Of a DNA stretch of 64,000 nt, positions 33,066-44,600 are shown piece after piece. The stretch lies in assembly GCA_019279435.1 (NCBI GenBank), contig JAAALK010000079.1, positions 67,962,330 to 68,026,329 on the forward strand, given 5' to 3'. A program made the translations under genes and the position numbers. The notes under the pieces were generated by a model. That model was not told the DNA's origin and made no database searches. It saw only the letters and a list, made by a program, of their open reading frames with translations. Source of the stretch: Zizania palustris (lineage: Eukaryota; Streptophyta; Magnoliopsida; Poales; Poaceae). How positions within the stretch are numbered: position 1 is the first letter of the stretch; each line of letters begins with the position of its first letter.

Positions 33066-33477
33066 TGGACCTTTATTTTTCACAAAAATACCTAAATTTA
33101 AATTTAGGTAGTCGTATGGAAAGCTCCTGTCGGCTTCACAATTAGGCCGTGCCATGCCCATGCCCATGCACATGCAAATATCAAATATGCAATTTGTACT
33201 CACGTTTTCTTGTATTTTCTCGATGAATCGAGTACTATAAAATGATCGCAAATTTTGAAAATATTTTAAAAATCAAATATTTCAAGTAGTTATTTTTTTC
33301 AAAATAGTCTGTCTTTGAGCTGTTAACGCAATAATAGGTTTCGCGAATGTTCTATACGTTTAGCTTTGACCAGTCTCTCTGCCCAACAATTTCTTGGGCG
33401 GCACGTACTTAATAGTGGGTCACAGGCCACGGTTCATCTACCTTTTTCTCGTTCCTCCCACAGTTCACCAATTTGCC

Positions 33478-34477
33478 NNNNNNNNNNNNNNNNNNNNNNN
33501 NNNNNNNNNNNNNNNNNNNNNNNNNNNNNNNNNNNNNNNNNNNNNNNNNNNNNNNNNNNNNNNNNNNNNNNNNNNNNNNNNNNNNNNNNNNNNNNNNNNN
33601 NNNNNNNNNNNNNNNNNNNNNNNNNNNNNNNNNNNNNNNNNNNNNNNNNNNNNNNNNNNNNNNNNNNNNNNNNNNNNNNNNNNNNNNNNNNNNNNNNNNN
33701 NNNNNNNNNNNNNNNNNNNNNNNNNNNNNNNNNNNNNNNNNNNNNNNNNNNNNNNNNNNNNNNNNNNNNNNNNNNNNNNNNNNNNNNNNNNNNNNNNNNN
33801 NNNNNNNNNNNNNNNNNNNNNNNNNNNNNNNNNNNNNNNNNNNNNNNNNNNNNNNNNNNNNNNNNNNNNNNNNNNNNNNNNNNNNNNNNNNNNNNNNNNN
33901 NNNNNNNNNNNNNNNNNNNNNNNNNNNNNNNNNNNNNNNNNNNNNNNNNNNNNNNNNNNNNNNNNNNNNNNNNNNNNNNNNNNNNNNNNNNNNNNNNNNN
34001 NNNNNNNNNNNNNNNNNNNNNNNNNNNNNNNNNNNNNNNNNNNNNNNNNNNNNNNNNNNNNNNNNNNNNNNNNNNNNNNNNNNNNNNNNNNNNNNNNNNN
34101 NNNNNNNNNNNNNNNNNNNNNNNNNNNNNNNNNNNNNNNNNNNNNNNNNNNNNNNNNNNNNNNNNNNNNNNNNNNNNNNNNNNNNNNNNNNNNNNNNNNN
34201 NNNNNNNNNNNNNNNNNNNNNNNNNNNNNNNNNNNNNNNNNNNNNNNNNNNNNNNNNNNNNNNNNNNNNNNNNNNNNNNNNNNNNNNNNNNNNNNNNNNN
34301 NNNNNNNNNNNNNNNNNNNNNNNNNNNNNNNNNNNNNNNNNNNNNNNNNNNNNNNNNNNNNNNNNNNNNNNNNNNNNNNNNNNNNNNNNNNNNNNNNNNN
34401 NNNNNNNNNNNNNNNNNNNNNNNNNNNNNNNNNNNNNNNNNNNNNNNNNNNNNNNNNNNNNNNNNNNNNNNNNNNNN
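33478..34477. other. Assembly gap (1000 N)
   Basis: Exactly 1000 unknown bases, the usual placeholder for a gap of unknown size. Open frames that cross it are artefacts. Confidence 0.99.
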
Positions 34478-34836
34478 GTATAGGCCGTCAGATGTGCAAA
34501 TAGGAGTAACTGCATTTCTACCGTTCTGTTTCCTCCCTCGAAAAAAACAGAGAGAGAGAGGAAACAATTTTTTGCAGCAGTGACGCCATTGAGGTTCAAG
34601 GATGAAAGACGAGCTCACTGTTGAGGCTGAGTATATATATCAAACTGAAGAAAAAGCAATCGGTCTCCTGAAGTCCACCATGTCAGAAATATATCACAAA
34701 ACCAGGATACTGCCGCCATCATTCGTATCATCATCGACTTTAGCTAAGCAATCTTCCATCACATATGCAATCTCATGTCTCAAAACGTCAGTCAGGGACG
34801 CGACTGTCTGCCGTGACGTAGTGGGCAACAAGCAAT

Positions 34837-37209
34837 TCAGTGGCCTCCATGGCGGTAGAGAAGTAGCGAACGGTAGACAGCAGCAAGGTGGAGGAACACA
34901 ATCACCAGCACGAGGAAGTCATCGAAGAAGCCGAACATCCCCAGAACACCTTTAATAGATTGGAGACCATAAAAACCTCACGACACATGTTAATGGGATA
35001 TGGATTGTGCAGAAGAAAATCTGACTAGGAATATCACTTACTTTCAGGAAGAATGTCGACCGGGCTCAAGACATAAATTGCAGTCAGTGCTACCTGCAAA
35101 TTTCAACCAGTGAGGAACAATGCAGGCTGACATATTAACTTCTCTTATCTTAGTAGGTTTACACGATCATACTATATAATACCAAAATATAGTTCAATGA
35201 CCTAAAACCTTACCATAATGGTCATCCTCGTCCTGAAGACAAGAGGGAGTGTCATATGGGGATCCATTAGTTCCCTGAACAGTCTTCTGATGAAAAAGGG
35301 TAGGTCTTGCAACCTCTGAATGAGACCGGAAACATCAGGTCAAATATTTGTTCGGGAACTAGAAGCTCGTATATTTGTTATATTGTTATATTTATAAGGC
35401 ATTTTTAAATAGCTACATATGTTATACCTTAGTTGTATCCTTGTACAACTACAATTATGACAACTCTAGTGACTATCTTATTAATTACACTACTATTTTT
35501 AAATAATTTTGTCCTACAAAACAGAATAATGATGTATGCTAATCTATTTTACTTGGGATTAATGCTGAACTTTTGTCATTCAAAGCAAGAGTAGAAGTTT
35601 CCATCAACGTTGTTTTAATTCTGGCACAACGGATGTTATCCCTGAATAGGGATATTCAACCACAAAGACACAAGGAACTAAAGAACCGAAACAACAGAAA
35701 GGCATCAAACCACTAAGTACCATGAAACCTAACCCAACAGAGATTATCTAGCAACAATAATAACTGCATGCTATCTGAACATGACAGCAGAGAGTCCCAC
35801 TAGCATGACAGCATCTGAAATGTGCATGCACCGTAGGAGTAACAAGATAGATGAGCCAATAAGACAAAATGACACATATCCCCCTGGAGAACATTTATTG
35901 ATGTTTCTGCAAAGTCTTGTGTATATTCTATATATGAAGAGAAAGTAAGACAATTCCATGAACAATGTATAAACCTGAGTCATGCTGCGGGGTGCTCCAC
36001 CAAATATTCCGTTGTAACGCTGAATCTCTCCTAAAACACGCTGAATTTGTGGATCATCATTAGTATCTATTGATACATTAGCTGGTACCAGAAGATTTAT
36101 AAGGCGACGGCAAATGGGACACTTGCAAGGCTGTACAGCAGGTCCATGATTCCAAACACGGATAATGCACTCTCCTTCAAGAAAATTAACAGTATTTACT
36201 ATCAGTAATACTATAACATAACTGAAGGAAGTATAACTGAGTAGGCATTATATGTTCAGAAATCAGAAAGCATTTGTCGCTATCAATCTTATGGCCAAAC
36301 TGAAAGGAAAAAACAACCAATGCAGCAGACAACTCCGTCATAAAAGACATGATGGTATTGTCTACCAGTAATAATATCATATTGATTTGATAGTATTGAA
36401 CCTGACTTCATGCAACATAGAAGATAATAAACTTGCTCCTTCCAAGTGAACAAAGTTGATGCTACAATTTCAAAAAATGACAACTAATACCATTGAACTA
36501 AGGGACAGGGGCCATTTGGTTATCTCAAAGAATCATCATGCATGCGCCCGATTCAGTCCTATGAACGTGAATGCCCATTGGATGCACATGCACTGATATG
36601 GTGTTTGATTGGCTTGGGTACGAAGTTTACTTTTCCACATTAGTTGCATCAGGGAATGTCAGGATAAGGAATTGTGGTGTTCATTGTTATCAGCCGCATT
36701 ACACAATCTAGATCTGGCCTCTCTTTTCGTGTGCTATGTATTTCTCACTACTCCCAGTCTTCCAGCTTATACACGGTCCATAATTTCGACATATCAAAAA
36801 CAGCACCATAGAACCTCATTTTGCATCGAGACACGCAAGTACATCCGACGCAAATTCTCATCCTGCAGGCAACTTACAACCGCGCAATTCTAGCCGATCG
36901 AAACCACAAAAAAAAAACGCCTGAAACCAACTCACAACTAACAGTTTTGTGTAATCTCCATACCTAGCCGCTCGAAGCAGCTGGATCGAGGCCCGAGAAG
37001 CGATCGAAGTTCCCAGGAAGGGGAAACGACGAGGTAGAGTCAGAGCCATAGCCCATAGTGATAGGGGGGAAAGGAGGAGGAAGAGGGAACAAACCGCAGA
37101 ACCAATGGGAGCAGTTGGCCTGGCAGGGGATCCGGAACATGTCGTGGCAGACCGAGCAGACGTCGTCCTCCGGCGGCACCGGCGACGCCGAGGAGGAGGC
37201 GGAGCTCAT
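34837..37209 (-). CDS. RNF170-type RING/DUF1232 E3 ubiquitin ligase, 5 exons
   Basis: A small membrane-bound E3 ligase. The animal orthologue RNF170 acts at the endoplasmic reticulum, and the plant substrates are not known to me. Exons: 37209-37095, 36174-35975, 35315-35214, 35093-35042 and 34949-34837. All GT-AG, phases match, 193 residues. The C3HC4 RING is about residues 18-65 (CSVCHDMF, CQANCSHWFCGECI, QPCKCPICRR) and is split by intron 1. The middle part carries IQRYNGIFGGAPRSMTQRLQ. The C-terminal DUF1232 region, about 115-193, has two hydrophobic helices (ALTAIYVLSPVDILPE; FDDFLVLVIVFLHLAAVYRS) and ends LLLYRHGGH. The stop at 34837 lies 360 bp from the assembly gap, so the 3' UTR may run into it. 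Confidence 0.92.
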
Positions 37210-38517
37210 CCCCTTCCTCCCTCACGCGGTCCGCCTCTCTGCCCAGTCAAGTCGTCCTCTTCTGCTTGCTTAACTCCGGCCACGCGACAATCCGATTCGA
37301 GACCCCGAGCCCAAACTTCTCTTTCTCTCTCCTATTATATTATATGATTTACTGCACGCGTTTGGTTTGGGCCCAAATGTATTTGACAAAAACATAATAC
37401 ATAATAATTTATTTATTGTTTAATAATGAATGACTATATTAAGATTTTTAAATATAAATACAAATATTCAAATTTAAATATAGTAACATAATCATCCATC
37501 ATATTTAAAAATTTAAATGCAAATGAAAATATTCAAATTTAAATATAGGAACATAATCATCTGACGTATTAAACAATAGGAACATAATCATCTATCATAT
37601 TTAAATATTCAAAATTTTAAATGCAGATATAAATATTCAAATTTAAATATAGGCACGTAAGCATAAATCGTATTAAACAATAGGAACATAATCATATATC
37701 ATATTTAAATATTCAAATTTAAATATTAAAAATTTTAAATGCAAATACAAATATTCAAATTTAAATATAGGAACATAATCATCTATCATATTTAAATAGT
37801 AAATTTTTAAATGCAAATAAAATATTCAAATTTAAATGTAGGAACATAATCATATATCATATTAAACAATAGGAAAATAATCATCTATCATATTTAAATA
37901 TTAAATTTTTAAATGCAAATATAAATATTAAAATTTAAATAATCGAAATTTTCAATGTAAATACAAATATTCAAATTTAAATAAGTGGGAAGCCTGCACA
38001 CGGGGAGTGTGCACCCATGTGGCATGGATGAGAGTCGGGATAGGGGGCCTAAGAACGAGGGTTTAGTGGATTTTTTTGAGAGTACTCCCATTTTTAAGAG
38101 TCAAATAGATGTCTTATTGGACCTTTTTTCTCGTGTACTCTTAAAAATGAGTTTGAGGGCTTGAATAGGGTCGTGTTACAGGATAAACATAAAATTACTG
38201 GGATTTTTTGTTACATATATTCATTAAAAAAATTACGGCGTTGTTTCATATAATTTAATTAAAAATTAATTTATGGTCTTGTTTCATATTATTTAGTTAC
38301 AATAAATACAATGGTGCGTTTGGATCATTAATTTGCTCTCAGGTTAAGTGAGGTCAGGCTCAAGGGCGACAACCCAGTTAATACTGAACCATCATCATCA
38401 TCATGGTGGTAAATCATTACTCATGTGTCATGCAATTTATTTATCGCGATGATACTGGAAAGTAAAGGCAACAAGAGCAGAGCAGAGCAGAGGAGAGTGG
38501 TGAGATTATGGGGCCAT
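37210..38517. other. Intergenic: divergent flanks of RNF170-like and MATE genes
   Basis: Contains the RNF170-like promoter (37210-37400), the AT-rich repeat block (37430-38100) and the MATE promoter. No gene is visible. Confidence 0.6.
37430..38100. repeat. Imperfect tandem AT-rich repeat block
   Basis: At least six imperfect units combine GGAACATAATCATCTATC, TATTTAAATATTC and AAATGCAAATACAAATATTC. Units vary in length (roughly 45-115 bp) through internal deletions. The right end (ATGTGGCATGGATGAGAG and beyond) matches the repeat at 17285-17450, so the block is probably an internally expanded copy of that element. Confidence 0.8.
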
Positions 38518-38527
38518 CATATATAAG
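38518..38527 (+). promoter_or_regulatory. TATA box of the MATE gene
   Basis: CATATATAAGG lies about 105 bp upstream of the MATE start codon. This predicts transcription starting near 38550 and a 5' UTR of about 80 bases. Confidence 0.55.
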
Positions 38528-38628
38528 GAGACCGGGAGGGTGCAGGCCACGCAACACGGCCCAGAGACAGCAAAGCATCCAACATTTTCGTCTGTCTCTG
38601 TGTCAGCCAAGGACCACCGGGTGTTGCC

Positions 38629-41600
38629 ATGTCCATCCCGTTGCAGGCGAAGGCGCTGCACCAGCAGCAGCAAGGGGATGGCATTGGCAAGGGTGAGGTG
38701 GACGCGAACAGGGACCAGCCTTCGGTGGCTGCGGAGCTGAGGGAGCTGTGGGGCATGGCGGCGCCCATCACCGCGCTCAACTGCGTCGTGTATCTGCGGG
38801 CCATGCTGTCCGTGCTCTGCCTCGGTCGCCTTGGCCCGCTCGACCTCGCTGGCGGCGCGCTCGCCATCGGCCTCACCAACATCACAGGCCACAGCGTGCT
38901 CTTCGGCTTGGCTTCCGGCCTCGAGCCGCTCTGCGCGCAGGCGTTCGGCTCCGGCAACTACGACCTCCTCACGCTCTCCCTGCAGCGCGCCGTGCTGCTG
39001 CTGCTGCTCGCCGCCGTGCCTATCGCGCTGCTATGGCTGCACGTCGGCCCCATCCTCGTCGCGCTCGGCCAGGATCCCACCATCTCCGCCTCCGCAGCCG
39101 CCTACGCCGCGTACGCGCTCCCGGACCTGGCCGCCAGCGCCGTGCTGCAGCCGTTGCGTGTGTACCTCCGCTCGCAGGGGATCACCAAGCCCATGGCCGC
39201 CTGCTCCGCCATCGCCGTCGCGCTGCACGTCCCGCTCAACGTATTGCTCGTGTTCGGCCTCGGCTTCGGCGTGCGCGGCGTCGCGGCCGCGCAGGCGCTC
39301 ACCAACACCAACATGGTGCTGTTCCTGCTCGCTTACATCCACTGGGCCCGCGCTTGCGAGGACACGTGGAAGGGCTGGGCGCGCCCCGCCGCGGTGGCCA
39401 GCGGGGTGGCCAGCCTCGTCCGCCTGGCCGTGTCAAGCTGCGTCGGCGTCTGCCTCGAATGGTGGTGGTACGAGGTGGTCACCGTTCTCGCCGGGTACCT
39501 CCCGGACCCCGCCGCGGCGGTCGGCGCCGCCGGTGTGCTCATCCAAACCACAAGCCTCATGTACACCGTGCCCATGGCCCTTGCTGCCTGCGTATCTACT
39601 CGGGTATGCATTTCATCTTGTTGGACCGGAAACGGCGACCAGAGGGGGGGTGAATGGGAGCTTTTAAAATTTCTGGCTAAAAACTTAGCCTTCGGTTCTG
39701 TTCTGTCTTCTGCGGAACAGGCTTCGAACACTACCTTCGAAGGTCTGGTTCGGAGGTACTTCGACACCTTCGAACACAGGCTTCGGAGGAGCAAACGTTC
39801 GAAGCCAAGAAGACTTCGCTCCACTTACAACCCACAAAATCTACTCTGCTAAGTCAGTGCAGGCTCCGCACACGAGGTGCTTCAAGCAGGCTTCGCACTT
39901 CACCCTTCGCAAGAGTGGACAGCCCTCTGAGGACTTCGACCAAGTACTTGGCGACAGCAACTGGTGCTGGGCTTCGTACGCGAAGGTCTACACGCACACA
40001 AAACGGACCACGCTAAGGGCTTCGACACAAGAAGCACTACGGGAAAAGATCAGGGCTTCGCTAGTAAGCAGCGAGGTCTTGCCTCGTGTTACACAGAGCG
40101 ACAGCACACTGAAAAACACACTTCGCGAGAAAAACACCCTTCGCCAAGACAGGCTTCGGTGAACTAAAGACTAGCGAGGTATGCAATGCGAGCTCAAGCA
40201 AAAGCACACAGAAGCAGAGCTTCGCCGCTTGAACAAGGAACACAAAATATATTGAACTCAGAATGAATACAGCGAGGTCTGTCTACAGGAGCTCAACAGT
40301 AAATGCTCAAAGTGTTAAATGTTACCTACCGAGCCCCCATATTTATAGCCCACGGCTTCATCCTAAGGAAGTGACTACTTTACCCCTAGGGTTTACATTC
40401 ATTTTGTCTCTTCAGAACTAAGGGGTACAAAAGGTAGTCCACCTTTATTTTAGAGGCTTCTCTGTCAGCTGCAGAGGGGACAGTGTCAGCCTTTTTCAGA
40501 ACAGACAGTGTCAGCCTTTACAGTGTTGACTTCTGGAACCTCCCTTCGCACCGGAGGGTGCGGTAGCTTCGGCGAGAAGCCTGCAGCCTGTTGGCCTTCG
40601 CTCCGCCGAAGAAGTCCTTCGATACAGTGACGGTTTTAAGCCGAAGCCGTCAAAGCCCTTGGGCCTTCGCACCACCACCTCCGGAGTGGATCACCACGGC
40701 TTCGCAGCTACTCCGAGCTCGAACACCGTCCGTCCGTGTACCGAAGCCATGCATGGCCGAAGCACCACAAGTCATCCTCACTCCGAACCCCCACCTTCAG
40801 AGTACCACCCTTCGAAGTCCCTCCTTCGTCCAAGGCCTCTGCATGAAGCATTCCATGAGCACTCTGTCGCAGTGCCTCTACCCGAGCACACTCCACGACG
40901 AGCCTCACCCGGACCATGCCTTCGATGCGCCTCGACTTCTGAGACCTTCGTCGGGTACCTTCGAGTGTCTCCCTCCGGAGCACACTTCGAACACCTTGCC
41001 TCCGCAGAGGACTTAGTCCACCAACTCCGAAGTCACTCCATTCGGAGTACCTTCGAAGTGCCTCACCTCCGAGGACTTGTCTCGGAGTACCTTCAGCCGG
41101 AGCCACGCTCCGCACTCTCTGCCTTCACCTGGCACGCCTCGACCCGAGGACCGACCCGGACCACCTTCGCAGCCACCGTGACGGAGCTCCCCGCTCCCCT
41201 GGCATCAAGCCTCCCGCTTGACCCAAGTTCACCCGGCTCGAACCCTGTCCATCGCCTCCGAAGTCCCTGCGCACCACAGACAAGCAAACAAGTGTATCCA
41301 GTACTCCGGAGACCTCTCCGGGTTAGCAACCTCCGGCACACACTCCGGTGTACCGCCCAAAGTACCGAAGCCTTCGGTACGAACCCAGTCATCGTGTACT
41401 GCCGGACCCCTCCGACAGGCACACTCCGCTGCACAGCTGCAGCAAGCAAACACCTCCGAACACCCTTCGGAGACACACCTCCGAACACCCTTCGGAGGTA
41501 CCACCTCCGAAGCCCCTCCGGAGGTACCCTTCGAACAGAGGGTAAAATCCTGTCAATCACTCATCACAAAACACCGAAACCAACCCTTGGTTTCTCACAT

Positions 41601-44600
41601 CTCATCTATCATCATCCACTTTGCATCTATCAACATTGCATCAACCTTGGTCAGCTTGTTGCCAATATCTTTACAACGGAATGTTTGGCCCATTGCATCT
41701 TTTCCCTTTGTTTTTTAAAATGTATTCTGATTCGTGCCAGTCCCAAGTGCTCTGTCCGACAGAGTTCACGTCGACTGCAGAGAGAAGTTAGCCCCTCAGC
41801 GCTGTTCGATTTCAATCGGATAGGCGTGCAAGGGGAGCGTCGTACCGGTGGGAGCCACTTCGCAGGAGGCTTCGGAGAAAGAAGGGGGCTTCGCACCGTC
41901 CGATCAATATCGGACGGCTGCGGAGCCCGACTGCCCTCTGCAGTGACCCCTCCGACTGCAGAGGAACCGCTCCCGTTCACATCGCCGGCAACCAGCGTTA
42001 ATTCGTTCAGTGAGTAGGGGTTGCTATCCTTAACTAATCAGCGAGGAGTAGAGCATAATCTGCACCGAGTTAGCCGTTTCTTATCGCCATTTATGTGTGC
42101 TAGCTAGTTTCTGAACAGCTTAAGTTCAGAGACAAACCAGTGACAACGACGTGAATTTATTAAGACAGGTCGTCGTCAATATATGTTAGTGTCACATTCT
42201 TGTCGAAATAATAAAAAAAAGATAACCAACTCTTGAACTGGATTGCTCTGATCTGAATAACCAAAGCAACAGATCCTAGATTTGTAGTTTCTACAGCGTC
42301 CAGTAGTGTCCCTTTCTCTTAAAGGTTGGCCTTCAGATACTATTTTTCACAGTCGGAGTGCGAGTCGATTTTATTTACGACTCATATCTTGTGCACAAAG
42401 CACTCTTCGTGCACAAATACATAAGTCGGATCGTGACCCTTCATCTAAAATCTCAAGCTCATTTTATGCGCTTTTGAACAACTTTCAGGCCTTAAGATAA
42501 ACTACCATAAGAGTGAAATTTTCTGCTTCGGGGAGGCAAAGAATCATGAACAAATGTATTCTAGTCTATTTGGGTGTAAGTCGGGTTCATACCCATTTAG
42601 ATATTTGGGGATTCCAATGCATTACAGGAAACTTAGGAATGCGGATTGGAACAAGGTGTTGGAGAGGATTGAGAAAAAACTGAGTAGTTGGAAGGGTAAG
42701 CACCTCTCTACGGGAGGCCGCTTGGTTTTAGTTAACTCAGTTTTGTCTAGTTTACCTCTCTACATGATGTCGTTTTTTGAAATTCCCCGGAAAGTTTTGG
42801 AAAAGATAGAGTACCTCCGATCTCGCTTTTATTGGCAAGCAGAGGAACAAAAGAGGAAATATAGGCTAGTGAGGTGGAGTATTCTGTGTCAACCAAAGGA
42901 CATTGGAGGACTTGGAATTAAAAACATTGATGTACAAAATAAATGCTTGCTGTGCAAATGGTTGTTTAAACTGATCAATGAAGATGGAATTTGGCAACAA
43001 ATTTTGAGAAGAAAGTACTTTCACAATAAATCCATTGGCCAAGTGGTCGGGAAACCAGGTGATTCTCACTTTTGGGCTGGGCTCATGAAGGTTAAAGAGC
43101 TTTTTTTATCTCTAGGAAAGTTTGTTGCTAAAAGTGGTAGCAATGTCAGATTCTGGGAGGATAAATGGTTGGGGGATTTCACGCTCCAACAGAGATTCCC
43201 CTCCCTGTACAACATTGCCAGACGTAAGCATACTCTTGTATCCAGTGTTTTTATTTTGGTTCCCCTTAATGTGTCTTTTCGTAGGAGGCTATATGGGGAT
43301 ACACTTGGACAGTGGAACGCGCTAGTAGCCTTGTTGTTAAATGTATCTCTCAATAATGAGAAGGATATTTTTCATTGGAGTCTGAAACAAGATGGCGTGT
43401 TCACGGTGCAATCATTATATTCCCTAATGATCTGCAATGGACATGCCAAACAGGATCAGACTATATGGAAAATTAAAATTCCGCTCAAAATTAAGATTTT
43501 CGCATGGTACTTAAGAAGGGGGGTCATTCTTACCAAAGACAACTTAGCTAAGCGTAACTGGAACGGGTCCAAGTTATGTGTGCTTTGTGGCGTCAGGGAG
43601 ACGATCCAACATCTTTTCTTTGAATGTCATTTTGCTAGGTTTATATGGCGTGTAGTGAGTCTTACTTTCGGGTTAAGGGCTCCCTATAGCATCAAGGATC
43701 TTTTTTCCCTTTGGCTTCAAGGGATTGATCCCAAATTAAGGTTGAAGATTCTTGTAGGTGCTGTAGCCATATGCTGGGCAATATGGACAAGTAGAAATGA
43801 TGTTGTTTTTGACAAAACTCCCATAAAAACTTATATGCAGGTGCTTTACAGAGGAACCTACTGGTGTCGTTTTTGGGCACTGCTCCAAAAGCGTGAAGAA
43901 GATGCCAAGGACATCAAGGATGGGTGTCGGCAGCTCGAGACCTTGGTGATGCAGATCTTCGCTTCGCATGGGTGGCAATTTAGTAACAGGATTGCTCTAT
44001 GAATTATTGCTTTTAGTTTCTGTCTTTCCCCAACTGCGTTTGGGTTTGCATTGCCACTTGTGGCCTCTTTTGGTTGTAAGACTTGTTTGATCGGTTTTGG
44101 TGGGCTGTCATCCTTTGGATGTAGGCCGGGACCTCTTTTCCCATTATCTAAAAAAACAGATCCTAGATTTGTAGTTTCTACAGCGTCCAGTGTCCCTTTC
44201 TCTTAAAGGTTGGCCTTCAGATACCATTTTTCACAGTCGAAGTGCGAGTCGATTTTATTTACGGCTCATATCTTGTGCACAAAGCACCCTTCGTGCACAA
44301 ATACATAAGTCGGATCGTGACCCTTCATCTAAAATCTAACGACCCTCCGTTTTTGTAAAAAAATCCCTCCGCAGTGTCCCTCCGTTTTCTCCTACCAGTT
44401 TATGAAATACCCCTCCAAATTAGGTTGTTGGATTTTAGATAAAGAAGCACGATCCATCTTGTGAATTTGTGTACCAAGTGTGCTTTGTGCACAGGAGACC
44501 TTTATTTACAGCCGGCGAAACGACAAAAGCTTGTGAATTTTGTTTCTTCCTCCGGCCATTGGTGGTTGGTCTTGTCACTCATGCAAGTCAGCACAGTACT

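Larger units (their letters stand above)
28497..33477. other. Gene-poor intergenic region with MITEs, up to the assembly gap
   Basis: About 5 kb. The first 350 bases are the promoter and 5' UTR region of the lectin kinase. The rest is AT-rich with several small DNA-transposon derivatives listed separately (29215, 30253, 30880 and 32705). At 32388-32460 the motif TGAACTCCACTTGAGTTGAG occurs twice about 52 bp apart. No credible coding region was found. Confidence 0.55.

Noticed and set aside
33366..34618. Several open frames of 330-405 codons
   Set aside because: They run through 1000 N and exist only because N cannot form stops.
37430..37980. CRISPR-like regularly spaced repeats
   Set aside because: Units are imperfect, unequal in length and AT-rich without unique spacers. 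This is plant tandem-repeat DNA.
38748..39653. 301-codon and 278-codon frames on the plus strand
   Set aside because: Alternative frames of MATE exon 1.
40659..42017. 452-codon open frame in the MATE intron
   Set aside because: Built from the repeated CTTCG/CTCCGG words of the transposon-like element. No recognisable domain.
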